Source: Cephalopachus bancanus (lineage: Eukaryota; Chordata; Mammalia; Primates; Tarsiidae). Taken from it: a DNA stretch of 64,000 nucleotides. The stretch is taken from the NCBI GenBank assembly GCA_027257055.1, contig JAPVLO010000521.1:124001-188000 (forward strand), in the 5' to 3' direction. Both the position numbers and the translations under genes were made by a program. Of this stretch, positions 10,871 through 22,165 are shown piece by piece. The notes beneath the pieces are model-generated. The model saw only the letters and a list, made by a program, of their open reading frames with translations. It ran no database searches and was not told the origin of the DNA. Numbering within the stretch: the stretch's first letter is position 1; every line of letters begins with the position of its first letter.

Positions 10871-11074
10871 TTTTGTGTTGTAAATGTAATTTTCATTTTA
10901 TCCTTTGGCTTTCATACAGTAGTCTTTGCAGAACTCAAATTTTGAAATATTATGTCATCATATATATCTATCATCCTATTTTCATATCTAGGTTTGTTTC
11001 ATGCTTAGGAAGGTCTTCTCCATACTCAGGTTGGTTTGTTTTTTTTAAGTTAATTAAGTTTTTCCTTGCTCTTG

Positions 11075-11665
11075 TACTTAAAAAAAATTGTTATTATAAA
11101 GATGTGGGGTACAATTAATTCAGGGTTAGGTATAAAAACACTGATCGTACAGGTACCCTTGTTGATGAGGTATGCCCTCCCTGCCTTAGCAGCTCCCCTA
11201 AACTGTCAATCCCACATCCCCCTGACAGTTTCCCACTACTGCTAATCACGTGCTTATAGCGTTATAACTGGTTAAGGTCCTCGTATGAGTGAGAACATAT
11301 GGAACTATGTTCTTTGTTTCTGGGATAAATCATTGAGTATGAGCAACTCCAAATCCATCCAGGTTACTGCAAAGTCCATATATTTGTCCTTCTTTATGGC
11401 TACATAAAATTTCATTGTGTATACGTACCACATTTTTTTTAAACAGTTCAGTTTCGATGAGCAGCATGGTTGCTTTCATGTTTTTGCTGTTGTCAATAGA
11501 GCTGCGAAAAACATACGTGTGCATGTATCTTCTTTGTAGAATAATTTGAGTTCCTCTGGGTATATTCTCAATAGGGGAATTGCTGGGTCATATGGAAGGT
11601 CAATTTCTACTTCTTTCAGAAATCACTACACTGTTTTGCAAAGAGGCTGTATAAGTTTGCACTAA
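11075..11665 (-). mobile_element. L1 3'-end fragment
   Basis: It starts with the reverse-complement 3' UTR marker AAAGATGTGGGGTACAATT. It then runs through GGTACCCTTGTTGATGAGG and the reverse complement of the ORF2 C-terminus (a minus-strand frame at 11330-11524 shows part of it). It stops near GTTTGCACT at about 11665, so it is 5' truncated. Confidence 0.85.
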
Positions 11666-11687
11666 ATAAAAATAATCGTATCAATTT

Positions 11688-11975
11688 TTGTTTTGAGTTG
11701 GAGTCTCACTCTGTCACTCAGACTGGACTGCAGTGGCACACTCCCGGCCACCGCAGCCTTGACCTGCTGGACTCTAGTGATCCTTCTGCCTCAGCCTTCC
11801 AAGTAGCCAGAACTACAGGCACGTGCTACCATGCCTGGCTAATTTTTTTTTATTTATTGTAGAGACGAGGTCTCATCAAGTTGCCCAGGTGGGTCTCGAA
11901 CCTGCGGCCTCAGGCAATCCACTCATCTCGGCCTTCCAAAGCGCAGGATTACAGGCTGAGCCACCGAGCCTGGCC
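11688..11975 (-). repeat. Alu, lineage-specific type
   Basis: It begins TTTTGAGTTGGAGTCTCACTC and ends CTGAGCCACCGAGCCTGGCC, with the subfamily marker TTTATTGTAGAGACGAGGTC at the left-arm junction. It lies just beside the 3' end of the FBXO9 pseudogene. Confidence 0.92.
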
Positions 11976-12652
11976 TATTCTTCTTCAAAGTACTCCAACA
12001 ATTTAAAATGAGTTCGAATTCCATATATATATGTACATTTATAACTTAGGTGCTCTTTTGCACTATATACTTTAATTCATGCAAGAGTGACAGAGGGCTG
12101 GACAATGGGTCTACAGGTGCCTTTCTGAGAATGCTGTGTAGCTCCTGACTCTTGGTGAAGAACAAGGGGGTAGACATCTTGTTGATCTCAAAAGCACTGA
12201 CTGCAGTTCTCACCAGTTGATTTGTAAGTGATATGACAAGAATAATGTATCCAGATGAGTTTGTTGAACCTCTGGTGGACACTGGAACATAGCTGTAGCT
12301 CCACATGAAACTCCGATCTGCTTCTTGTACAGGGACACAACGAAAATATCTATATTTGCAGACATGTGGTTTTTCTTCTTTTTTCTTAGTTATTAAGGCA
12401 AATACTTTGGTCTGATTGTATCTTGTGACAAGCGATAATGACCCAGTAGAATGGCGTCAGTTCTGGCATTCCTTGTGCTTAAGTGGGAACGATGGTCTGA
12501 GGCTCCTCGGGGGTCATCAGCATCATCACATGGCCATCAGGAAAGAACTTTATGTATCTGTAATATTCCACTTGGTGCCAGGCTCTACAGAAACCATCAA
12601 GAGACTGGTTCCCCTTGAGAGATGTATGTGGTTTTACTGATATATACTCCAC

Positions 12653-13594
12653 TGTTGGGAGCCGCCCATAGAGGTCTGCCTTCTGACATGGTCAAGGAGA
12701 CTGACCACCCCAGACTGCACGGCAAGTCTGGGAAGGTGACGGCTCTGCTTCTCCTGCTCTGCTTAGTTATGTTGCCAATGGGAATCCTAGGGGCTGGGAA
12801 GCCACAACTGACTAAACAACCACAGAAAAAAGATTCCAGGGGAAAGGGACATCAGGGAATAATAATAAGTTACTCATTGCCAAAAATCACAGAAGTCTCT
12901 GTGCTGCCACCATGCAACTTTCTGGGACTGAAACATGCCCCCCTTAAAGGGACTCCAAATAAAATGATACACTATTGCTCCAAATGACATTACAGGGGTC
13001 CTGGAGGCCGGCCTGCTAATGCAAGAATAGGAGGCCACTCCCCCTGCCAGGGAGTAGTAAATAACAACTTTAAATATCATGTGTTCCATAAAGGAAAACT
13101 AGAATTATTTGTTCCCACAGATTGGAGGTGAGTCAGAGAGATATGTGGTTGCTGCCAGTGACCTAACAATTATAAATTGTTGTGCCAGCTTTACTGGCAG
13201 GACCCTGAGAAATGTCGTGTTCCAGAGAATGGTTTTGGACTAATATTAAAAGTAGATTACCTGCCTGACTTTTGCGGTTGCTTCATGGCTTTTGTATAAC
13301 TAGGTTTAAAAAGTTCATAAATAACCATAAGTACAATAAGGCTTTTTTAACCTGTGCTTTATGATGTCATGGAAAGCTATATCTGATTTTAAGAAACCAA
13401 GAAAAAATTTGGAAAGATGTAAAAATTTCTGTGAGTGCTACGCAAAAGCTTGTGTAACAAAAAAACTATATATACAGTAGATTGGTCAACAATAAATGAG
13501 CAGTCCCACACAAGCACTGGGTCTGTGTCCACTCCTTTGCTGATGCCACTCATCCTTTGGGAAACCCTGAACCTGCTGGAGATGGACCCCAGCA
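12653..13594 (+). mobile_element. Solitary ERVK-like LTR inserted into the FBXO9 pseudogene
   Basis: The element runs TGTTGGGAGCC to GACCCCAGCA, has TG/CA ends, and is flanked by the 6-bp duplication CTCCAC (12647-12652) and CTCCAT (13595-13600). Removing one copy restores the FBXO9 reading DGV-YIS, which proves the insertion. Six-base duplications and the TGTTGGGAGCC start are usual for betaretrovirus-like (ERVK/IAP-type) elements. A TATA-like TATATATAC at about 13469 precedes an AATAAA at about 13491, as expected for promoter and polyadenylation signals near the U3-R boundary. At 942 bp it is long for this class. A 99-codon open frame with a hydrophobic stretch lies at 12688-12987 and is unidentified. 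Confidence 0.88.
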
Positions 13595-13640
13595 CTCCAT
13601 CAAACCGAACACGCGGCCATTCTAAAAACATCTCTCAAAC

Positions 13641-13662
13641 TAGCCGGGCGTGGTAGCGCATA
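13641..13662 (+). repeat. 22-bp Alu scrap at a deletion junction
   Basis: TAGCCGGGCGTGGTAGCGCA followed by TA matches the Alu right-arm start. It sits exactly where the FBXO9 pseudogene jumps from the SVLPM codons to the REMFLE codons. This suggests that an Alu had inserted and was then mostly removed, together with the F-box part, by a deletion. Confidence 0.75.
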
Positions 13663-14440
13663 CCATTGGCAGCACTGATACGTGAGCCTGACTGCTCTCA
13701 AGCTCAGGCTGACACAGTCTGAGCGCAGATTCCTGGAACATGAGCTGCTGCTGGAAGCAGGACAAGAGATCTGCCATCTTGCTGTCATCATCATTATCTT
13801 CAAGGTAACTGTTTCCAATGCCATCACCATCAGGAGACCGGGGTATAAGTAATCTTGAACTCTATATCAGGTACAAGTTGCATAGCCCTATGATAAAACT
13901 TGATGCTTCGTAGAGAGCTCCATTTTGTTCTTCTTCAACTGCTTTTAGGAAGAGTTCTCGAGCCTTTTCTTCTTTTGCCTGCTCTTGCTTTCCTTTGGAA
14001 TCTGTTGCTGCTTTCTGTAGAGAGCCTCTGGTGGCTCTGCAAGGTCGGTTTTCTACGTTGCTAGAGCCTACACCTGGGGCGAGTTCAAACATCCACTGAG
14101 CTCGGAACATCTGTAGTTGTGCCTGAAGATCTGTTTCAACAGGACTTCATTTTCATCATCTTCATCTGCTCCGACGGTATCAGAATGACAGTCTTCCTCC
14201 GTTTCTGCCATGCTGGTGGGGCGGCCTGCCGTGGTCGAGGGGCTCCCGCGCCTCCTCCCCACCGCGCCCCGGAGGAGGGGAGCTGGGTGTCCGGGAGTCT
14301 ACTCCTGCCTGTCTGCCGCAGACCAGGGCTTAGCAGAGTTCTCGGTCGAAGAAGCGCACCAGGCAGCGGCAGTAACTGCGGGCCCGGCGGACGGCAGGCA
14401 TCTTCGCGGGGCAGGGGTCCAGCGACACTTGTTGAAGAAA

Positions 14441-15534
14441 GAAATGTCTCCTAATTATTCACGGACTGATATGAAAATGGTACATTAAACTACAAAACAT
14501 ACAGTGCATTAAAATACATAAATTGATTAAACTGAAAGAACAAAAGCCTTCCAAATTTTACCATTGATGTTTGTAGGTAGAAAGGAAGCATTAAACGAGA
14601 TGGAACCTCCTGAGTATGCTGTGATTCTAATGAAGCCTCCTTGTAAGTCGAAGGAGCAGCGGAGGTGAACCTTGCTTAATTCATTCACCAAATTGTATGG
14701 AGCATCTATTTGCAAGCCCTTTGGTATTGATGTGGGAGATACAAAGGTAAAGACTATTTAGCCCTCACTTGAAGAAATGATGAGTGGCTGAGGTATGCAC
14801 CAACAACTGCATCAGCAGCCAAGAGGTGATTATAAAAAGACTTTGCAAATCTCTTGTTCAAGACTTTGAACAAATCATCCAAAGAAGTTTGGATTTTACA
14901 TAGGAAGTAAACAGAACCCAACATGTAATTAAGTTAACAGCATCTCCAAGGGTAGTATCTTTTCTTTATTGTATCATTATTTACAGATTGCCTTTTTAAC
15001 CAGAAGCACACTGCACCACGGATCTAATTAAAGCTACACATTTATAAGAGCTTAGAATGAATCAGTTCCAAAAGCAATTCCTACACAGCCCAGTTGTGAA
15101 AATCAAAGGTACATGGTTTAAATATTTTCTGACCAATAGTAGGCAATCCTTATATACTCATTGAATGAATAATGAATACAATTTGGTTTGATGATATGAA
15201 CTGAGTTATATATTTATAATGTGCATTAATTGCTGTCACTTGAAACTGTTAAATTTGTCGCATTATTTAGACAGACATAATCCGTGGACCTCTTCTTTGA
15301 AGGTAAAATACTCCCTAACAAATATCCGAAGATCATGATTCAGCCAGAAAGTCCAGAAAGAAGACTTTTGCCAGATGACAGCCATTTGATGGCCCTTAGG
15401 CAAAAAGATGTCTATGTTTTTACATCACTGCCCTTTTAACCAAGAAAGCTACTTGAGAAATCGTACACTGGAGACCAGGGTTCACAGTATGTGGACTATT
15501 AGTATTTGCTAGTATGGGTCAGGGTGTTATTTTT
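14441..15534. other. Mostly unique AT-rich DNA with a possible L2 scrap
   Basis: A minus-strand 62-codon frame at 14527-14715 looks protein-like (KVHLRCSFDLQGGFIR) but is not recognised. Near 14725-14770 there is a GGGAGATACAAAGGTAAAGA phrase like an L2 3' region. Nothing else is supported. Confidence 0.45.
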
Positions 15535-16680
15535 TCTTTTTTGATAAACTTTATTTTTCAGAGAAATTTACAGAAAAACTTAAAATCATGGAAATAGAAC
15601 AGAGTCCTTGTATACCATATGCCCAGTTTCTCCTATATATAATATACAACTTATATTAGTGTGGTATATTTGTTAGAATTAATGACCCAGTATCAACACA
15701 GTTTCACCACTTACTAAAGTCCATAATTTCCTTAAGTTTTGACCTAATGTCCTTCTGTCTCAGGATTCTTTCCTGAGTGCCAAACCACATTGTCATGTCT
15801 CTTTAGGCTCCTCTGGGCTGGGGCAGTTCTCAGACTTTCCTGGTTTTGAACAACCTTGACAGTCATTTTGAGGAGCACTGATCAGGTAGAATTTCCGTTT
15901 ATCGGGATGTGTTTGATGCTTTTCTCGTGGCTAGACCGTGGTTATGGGTTTGGGGAAGAAAATCACAGATTCCACAGTTGCCATTTTTGTCATATCATAT
16001 CAAGGACACACAGTCCCAACCTGACTTGTCCCTCCTGCTTTTGGTCTTGAACACCTGGTTAAGGTCAAGTCTGTAAGTTTCCCCCGCTGTGGAGTCACAC
16101 TTTTCCCCTCTTTCTGTACTGTACTCTTTGGGAAGAAGTCACTGTACACAGCCCCCACATAAGGAAACAGAGAGTCACGTTCTGTCTCCCTGAGGCCAGG
16201 GTATGTTCACAGACTATATATAATTTTTCCTGCTTGGGAGATTTATCTATTCTACCTTGTTTATTTATTTATGTCATATGAAAATCTTGGATGCTTATAT
16301 TTTATTTTGGGCATTATAATCCAAATACTACTTTATTTGGTTGCTTGAATTATTCCAGTTGGTCATTGAGAGAGCTTTCAGTTGGCACCTGTTTCCCGCT
16401 GACACACTCTCATCACTGTAAGGTTTTCCTTTTTTTTTTTTTTTTGTCTTAGGATGTCCTTACTTTCTGACTCTACAGGATGCTCCAAGTTTATCTTGTA
16501 CATTTCTCCCCACCCCCCCCCATTCTAGAATTGTTCATGTCTCCAAGGATCCTTGGTTCCTTTTATTGGAGAATGACCTTAGAAACCAACATCTGGGCAT
16601 CAGGTATGCTTGTCGCTAGTGAGTATTAGTGTGCTATTTTGATCTCCAGGTGGAAGCTTGCCCTCAACCTCTAGAGGTTC
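15535..16680 (-). repeat. Ancient L1 3' UTR (L1M-type)
   Basis: The plus strand follows the reverse complement of mammalian-wide L1M 3' ends: TTGATAAACTTTATTTTTCA, CATTGTCATGTCTCTTTAGG, CTTGACAGTCATTTTGAGGA, ACTGTACTCTTTGGGAAGAA, GATGCTCCAAGTTTATCTTG and TTTATTGGAGAATGACCTTA. An internal T run at 16430-16445 interrupts it. Confidence 0.75.
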
Positions 16681-17569
16681 TCATGAGTCCATTTCTCCTT
16701 TTTTTGTAAGTTCACAGCCTACCCCTTGTGCTTTTGGTAAAGCCAACTCTTTTTCTTCTTTTAGCTATTTATTATTTGCAACTCCTTCTGGGCCAAAGCA
16801 ACATTAGAAAGAGCCATCAGAAAAATAAAGTCCTTCAGAGAAGGACTCAGAGGATTGTATCTCTTAGAAATAGTCATTTGGTATCCTCAGAGAAAATCTG
16901 ATCCCTGCTCCTACCTCCAGGCAAGTGTTTCAGGTCTGATGTTTTTACATGCAGCATCAAGCATTCACCTGCCAGGGAAGAGGACCCTTTCTTAGTAACT
17001 AAACACTCAGTTCAAAATAAATAATAAGGATATAAAACAATAAACAGTAAAATCAGCTGCAAATCAAACAATAAGAAAAATTGCTAGTCATATCAGTGAC
17101 CCAGCAATGTCATCAAAACCACAAGATCTTCCTAACTTTATGCCATGCCATCTTAGTGTGGAGACCTTGTTGTTAGGCCAGGTGCCCTCATGACCTCAAG
17201 ATACTTGAAACAGTTCTAGGAATCACATCTAAACACAGCAAATCTATTTATTGCCTTTGGAGTATAAGAAGCAAATTTCTAGAATCCCCCAGGAGACCTC
17301 CTCTTATGTATCACAGGCCCAAGTTGGGTCATATGTTCACCTCGTGTATAATCATTGGTAAATAAAATGGTATTTTCATAATTGTTTTAGATCAAATAGA
17401 AAGTATCATTAAGCTTCCCTGAAGGGTAGATACTTGAGTAAATTTGGATTCTACTAGCTGGGCAGAAGGGGGAAATGACTATTGGATAGACAACCAAAAA
17501 TGTCTAGCAGGGCAGGTAAAGCATTATTCCCTTACAATCCTGAACAAGTTTGTTCCCTTGTTACACACA

Positions 17570-17570
<1 letters not shown>
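16681..17570. other. Unique DNA, nothing recognised
   Basis: No open frame of interest, no clear repeat and no RNA gene is visible. Confidence 0.45.
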
Positions 17571-17572
<2 letters not shown>

Positions 17573-17628
<56 letters not shown>

Positions 17629-17637
17629 TTCTCTCTC
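17573..17637 (+). repeat. (TC)n microsatellite
   Basis: This is a near-pure CT dinucleotide run with one phase slip and a TTT break, preceded by a short CA run. The Ser-Leu open frames here are artefacts of the repeat. Confidence 0.97.
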
Positions 17638-17829
17638 ACACTCACACACTTACACTACTCTAATGCCTGGGATCCTTGAAAGCAGAGCCTGAGAAAGGCT
17701 TACACGAAGGTAGTTTATTTGGGGATTAATCTCAAAAGCAGAAATGGGAAACTGGGGAAATGAAACAGAGAAGAGGGAAAGCCAGTCTTGGCTACTGCTG
17801 TGGGCAGCTGACTCCTGTTGGGACATTTT

Positions 17830-18253
17830 TTTTTTTTGAGTTGGTGTCTAACTCTGTCGCCCATACTGGAGTGCAGTGGCTGCTCCTGGCCACCGCAGCC
17901 TCGACCTACAGGGCTCCGGCGATCCTTCCACCTTTGCCTTCCAAGTAGCCAGAACTACGGGCAGATGCTACCATGCCCGGCTAAGTTTTCTGATTTATTG
18001 TAGAGATGAGGTCTCTCCAAGTTGCCCAGGTGGGTCTCGAACCCATGGTCTCAGGCAATTCACTCACCTTAGCCTCCCAAAGCGCAGGATTACAGGCTGA
18101 GCCACCGAGCCCAGCTAATTTTTTGATTTATTGTAGAGATGAGGTCTCATCAAGTTGCCCAGGTGGGTCTCAAACCTGTGGGCTCAGGCAATCCACTCAC
18201 CTCAGCCTCCCAAAGCAAGGGATTACAGGCTGAGCCACCAAGCCCGGCTCTTC
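17830..18253 (-). repeat. Three-monomer Alu with target-site duplication
   Basis: The normal minus-oriented dimer starts at the T run. The left-arm segment from GATTTATTGTAGAGATGAGG to CTGAGCCACCGAGCCC is then present twice in tandem (units about 132 bp, near 17982-18113 and 18114-18246). The whole is flanked by TGGGACATTTT at 17819-17829 and 18254-18264. The open frames of the area are Alu translations. Confidence 0.9.
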
Positions 18254-18654
18254 TGGGACATTTTGAGAAGCTGAATAAAAATTATCTCAGAACTACCTAC
18301 CATGGTATAAAAAGCAGGAGACCTTAGTTTATTAACCTTAATTCCCAAATGAATAAAGGTGGCCCCTGGTGTATTCATCTACCACCACCCCCACCTCCAG
18401 GCTGAATAATTGTGAGTTCTGAGCAGGTAACCATACCTCAACATCCCAGAAGCCCCAGGACAGCAAGTAAGAAGCAGCCCTAGACTGAGGACAGGTGCTC
18501 ACAAATGGTACCTCTGAGCAGTTGGCTAGCCTGTCTGGAACTGGTGGCCACAGCAGTGGTTGGATAAGAGATAGGGCTAGAGGACGTAAGAAAGGTGCAA
18601 GAGAGGTGCCTGATACATGGTATTCATCCTGATTATAATTATTACTATGTGTGG

Positions 18655-18810
18655 GAGTACTTAATATGACTCTCCACCTGACTGCAAGCTTTATCAGGAC
18701 AGAAACTGTGTGTCTGGGTCACTATTTCTGTCCCTATCTCCTAGCACTGCATCTGGCATCTTGTAGATGCTCACTAGACATATATTGAATGAATGAATGG
18801 ATAGATGGAT
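18655..18810 (+). repeat. L2 3'-end fragment
   Basis: The phrase order ACTGCAAGCTTTATCAGGAC, TCTCCTAGCACTGCATCTGG, AGATGCTCACTAG and TTGAATGAATGAATGG follows the L2 3' terminus. Confidence 0.75.
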
Positions 18811-19135
18811 GGATGTCACAAAATGAAGAAAAAAGGGATCTATTCCCCAGACATAAGATTTCAAAGACAAAGTTACCCGGGCTTGTCTCGCAACCAGGCA
18901 CTCAGGCCATCCTCTCAACTCGGACTCCGATAGCACCAGGATGACAGGTGTGAGCCCACACACCTGCCCTCCGCATTGTCTCGGGGGCCCAATGTGAGGC
19001 CCACTCCCTTCTGATGACCTGGGACCCCAGGAAGGGCGGCCAGTATAAACTACAAAATCAGTCCAATCTCACCCAGGAAAAACCCTAAATCATCTGGGAC
19101 TTTCCAAGTTTCTGAGACCTTTGAGGGACTGAGTT
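18811..19135. other. Short unique stretch
   Basis: Nothing is recognised beyond a few GATG repeats at its left edge. Confidence 0.4.
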
Positions 19136-19147
19136 AAGAACAGGCCA

Positions 19148-19396
19148 GCCGGGCTCGGTGGCTCAGCCTGTAATCCCGCACCTTTGGGAGGCTGAGGTGA
19201 GTGAATTGCTTGAGCCCGTGGGTTCGAGACCCGCCTGGGCAACTTGGCAAGACCTCATCTCTACAATAAATCAAAATGAGCCGGGCGTGGTAGCATGTGC
19301 CTGTAGTTCCAGTTACTTGGAAGGCTGAGGTTGAAGGATCACCGGAGCCCAGCAGGTCGAGTCTGGTGCAGTGAGTGGGACTCCAATTCAAAAAAA
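19148..19396 (+). repeat. Alu, lineage-specific type, with target-site duplication
   Basis: It starts GCCGGGCTCGGTGGCTCAGC and ends in an A run. AAGAACAGGCCA flanks it at 19136-19147 and 19397-19408. The right arm is slightly shortened. Confidence 0.93.
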
Positions 19397-19408
19397 AAGA
19401 ACAGGCCA

Positions 19409-20250
19409 AGTCAGAGGAAATACACCATAGTGACTCACTACAGATCCCAGCTAGTGTTTGGTTTGGAGAATACCGAATGGAAGGCATCCCTTCCAGCCTC
19501 ATTTCAGCATGTGTTTTGTGCCCAGTTTTATACATTTTTAATTATTTCAGAATTAGGAATTTTACATAAGCATTCAAACTTTGGGCTTTTTAAAAAAAAA
19601 AAACTGAGATCGGGTACCACTGGATCACCTATTGCCACGTGCATGGCATTTAGTCATGGCTGCCCTTGGGAAGGGAATGGGCACTCCAGTTTTGCAGAAT
19701 GACTGCAGCAGGTTGACATCTGCATCATTCCCATTTCACTTCATGTGTGGCATCACTACCTGGCCCTGGAGGCACCAGAGTTTGTGCCTACTGGCCTGGG
19801 ACCCAAGGGCACTTACCACTCTGGTAACTATTTGCCCAATTCCTGAAAACATGGTACTTAACACCACCACCACCCCCAGTTTAAAGGGAAAATTGTTAAT
19901 AGATTTGTGGTGTTGAATTAGTCCAAACAGGATACTAATACTAAATCTGTGTTCAGGTCTAAGATGAAAAGTCTGACACACAGAAGACCACCAGCTGATA
20001 CTAGTGAAGACCTGCCTTTGCCTCCCTCTGAATGAGGCATTTTTTTCCATATAAGCTTTTTAATAATTTATAAACAAATGGACTTAAATAAAATCGAACA
20101 AAGAAAACTCAAAATTTACACAGAAAATACATTAGGATATGTTTTCTTATTTATTCTTTGTGCACTATTTGGGCCAAGCAACAGCCTAGGCATTGATTTG
20201 TTTAAATAATGACATATATTCAATAGCAAAGGGATAATCAATTGAAAAAA
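19409..20250. other. Unique DNA before the full-length L1
   Basis: The open frames at 19632-19916 (plus) and 19736-20050 (minus) overlap each other and show no known domain. No repeat is named with confidence. Confidence 0.4.
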
Positions 20251-21128
20251 AGCGAGGAGACGGCAAGATGGCAACCGCATAGATGGATCCCTGAGATTCT
20301 CCGAACGTGAGTTTCCCAAAAAGACTATTACTTTTCTTCCTGCACCCCCCCCACCCACCTCTACCCACACTGGTACGAGGCTTGGGGACTTTTGGTCCCA
20401 CGCAGGGCCAGACATCACCACCGGACCGGCTACTCCACTATATGTGATTCCGGCTGGCTGAGGAATTCCAAATCCCAGATCAAAGCTCCATCCCCGGCCA
20501 CAGCGTGGAGACCAGCACCCAGTGCGAAGCTGCCAGTCATGCAGGGAGGCTCCGAGTGCCCGCCCCTTAGAAATACCAGTCCCATTTCTGGCTAAAGTGC
20601 CATGGGAGGGACCCAGAGCCACCATCTGCCCTCTGGAGCTTTGGAGATCAGAAGCCCCTGGCCCACCCTGGCTGAGGCACTCAGCGTGCACGACCACAAG
20701 CCTAGGTAAGGGCGCAGAACCCCAAGCTGGCGTAAGGTGCCAATCGCAGGCTTCCAGCTCCAGAGGAAATGCCCGACCCTGTCCTCCACCCCAGCCGGCT
20801 GGAGGCACCCCAGATCCAGCACCCTGCTGTGAAGCTGGTCCTGCCTAGAGACCCACAGGAGCCCCCTGAAAGCAAACCACCACCTCCGCCATTTTCAAGG
20901 CATATTTACATCGCATCGCCCCGCCCACCTAGCAGAGCCTCCACCTTCGTTCCCATGGTGACGTCATTAACAGGAGACAAAGCCCCTCCCCTACACTGAA
21001 TAGTGACTAGTGTCACAGATCTCCTAGGCAACAAGCTAACTGCCTGCAATAGAAAGAGAGGAGAGAGGCTGGAGATTAGATCTCAGGAACTTGATCCACT
21101 AAGGGATGAGAGAGAAAAATCTACACAA
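20251..21128 (+). promoter_or_regulatory. L1 5' UTR with internal promoter
   Basis: It starts GCGAGGAGACGGCAAGATGG. CAAGATGGC at about 20264-20272 matches the YY1 site that sets the start of transcription in primate L1s. The region is GC-rich and has many CpG, unlike its surroundings. The overlapping open frames here on both strands are typical of an L1 5' UTR and are not genes. Confidence 0.8.
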
Positions 21129-22094
21129 ATGAAGAAAAATCAAAAGAAGAATATGGATCTGTCCCAGACTCCTGGGAGGACAGACACTGAGAAAACTGAC
21201 TTTGGAATGCAAACAACGAAGAGCCCCGCCCAGAATGAATGGTCTCAAAATACAACCCTAGACATCAAGACATTAATGGAGAGATTAGAAAGAATTGAAG
21301 AGACTCAAGAAGAAACTAGAAAGGAGCTTATATCTGAGATAACAGTAATAAAGAATACTGTGAATGAAATAAACAATAAACTGATAAGCATGGAAAACAG
21401 AATTACCCAAGCAGAAGAAAGAATCTCAGAGCTTGAGGACCAAAATATAGAAATAACCCAAACTCTCAAAAACATAGAAAACAAGCTCAAAAAGACAAAA
21501 AAAAACCTTCAGGAGATAAGCGATTACCTCAAGAGGCCTAACCGAAGAGTAATTGCTTTGCCTGAGGCAGAAAAAGAGACAGAGACCACATTGGAACAAA
21601 CTTTCCGTGAGATCATTCAAGAAAACTTCCCTTATCTAATCAACAATGCAAAAACTCAAACACAAGAGAACCAGAGAACCCCTGCAAGACGACAAATGAG
21701 AAAACCAACTCCTAGACACATAATAATTCACCTAAAAGTAGGCATAAAAGAAAAAATCCTAAAGGCAGCAAGAGAAAAAGGTCAGATTACCTACCATGGA
21801 AAACCAATTAGAATAGCAGCAGATTTATCTACAGAAACCCTGCAGGCTAGGAGAGCTTGGAGCCCTATCTTCAAAGTCCTAAAAGATAAACAATTTCAAC
21901 CAAGAATAACCTACCCTGCTAGATTAAGCTTCATCAGTGAGGGAGAATTAAAATCTTTCCCAGATATCCAATCCCTAAGAACCTACGCTGCCACCAAACC
22001 ACCTCTACATGAAATACTTAAGAAAGTACTAAACACAGAAGAAAAGGGGGAAAAAAGAGCAACATTTTTCATAAGAGTACAGGAAAAAGAATAA
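21129..22094 (+). CDS. L1 ORF1p, open
   Basis: ORF1p is the trimeric RNA-binding protein of the L1 ribonucleoprotein. I chose the ATG at 21129 (MKKNQKKN) because L1 ORF1 proteins start with a short basic tail like this. The frame is open upstream to 21003, which would add 42 residues of 5' UTR translation. The protein from 21129 has 321 residues, near the 338 of human ORF1p. A heptad-rich coiled coil (MERLERIEETQEETR to QEISDYLKRPNRR) is followed by an RRM-like domain with IIQENFPYL and the C-terminal domain with PRHIIIHLK, REKGQITYHGKPIRIAADLS, TLQARRAWSPIFKVLKDK and ARLSFISEGELK. No stop or frameshift occurs. Expression is unlikely to matter without ORF2, but the reading frame is intact. 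Confidence 0.9.
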   Translation: MKKNQKKNMDLSQTPGRTDTEKTDFGMQTTKSPAQNEWSQNTTLDIKTLMERLERIEETQEETRKELISEITVIKNTVNEINNKLISMENRITQAEERISELEDQNIEITQTLKNIENKLKKTKKNLQEISDYLKRPNRRVIALPEAEKETETTLEQTFREIIQENFPYLINNAKTQTQENQRTPARRQMRKPTPRHIIIHLKVGIKEKILKAAREKGQITYHGKPIRIAADLSTETLQARRAWSPIFKVLKDKQFQPRITYPARLSFISEGELKSFPDIQSLRTYAATKPPLHEILKKVLNTEEKGEKRATFFIRVQEKE

Positions 22095-22165
22095 AATACA
22101 TATGAACCAACCCCCAAAACAAAAGAAAGACAGTAAACCAAGTGGAACAACTCTAAAAGAACTAT

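Larger units (their letters stand above)
12030..14440 (-). pseudogene. FBXO9: FBXO9 processed pseudogene, interrupted by an LTR and missing the F-box region
   Basis: FBXO9 is an F-box substrate adaptor of the SCF ubiquitin ligase. The minus strand reads through an intronless copy. It has a GC-rich 5' UTR (about 14230-14440), an N-terminus containing [20 protein letters not shown], and then, after a frameshift, [14 protein letters not shown] and [20 protein letters not shown]. Next come a QQQLxFQES and [10 protein letters not shown] stretch, MFLEWPRVRFDGV (13593-13631), YISVKP (near 12640) and a C-terminal [17 protein letters not shown] near 12175-12210. The piece between the SVLPM and REMFLE parts, which encodes the F-box and its downstream helix in the parent gene, is absent and replaced by about 22 bp of Alu. 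An ERVK-like LTR splits the copy at 12653-13594. Several frameshifts exist. The ends are approximate, and the A-tail was not identified. Confidence 0.9.

Noticed and set aside
12416..12640. 74-codon plus-strand frame
   Set aside because: It lies opposite the FBXO9 pseudogene, whose minus strand gives recognisable residues.
17444..17692. Ser/Leu-repeat protein frames
   Set aside because: They are translations of the (CT)n microsatellite.
20116..20999. Open frames of 60-230 codons on both strands
   Set aside because: They lie in the GC-rich L1 5' UTR, overlap each other on opposite strands and have no domains.
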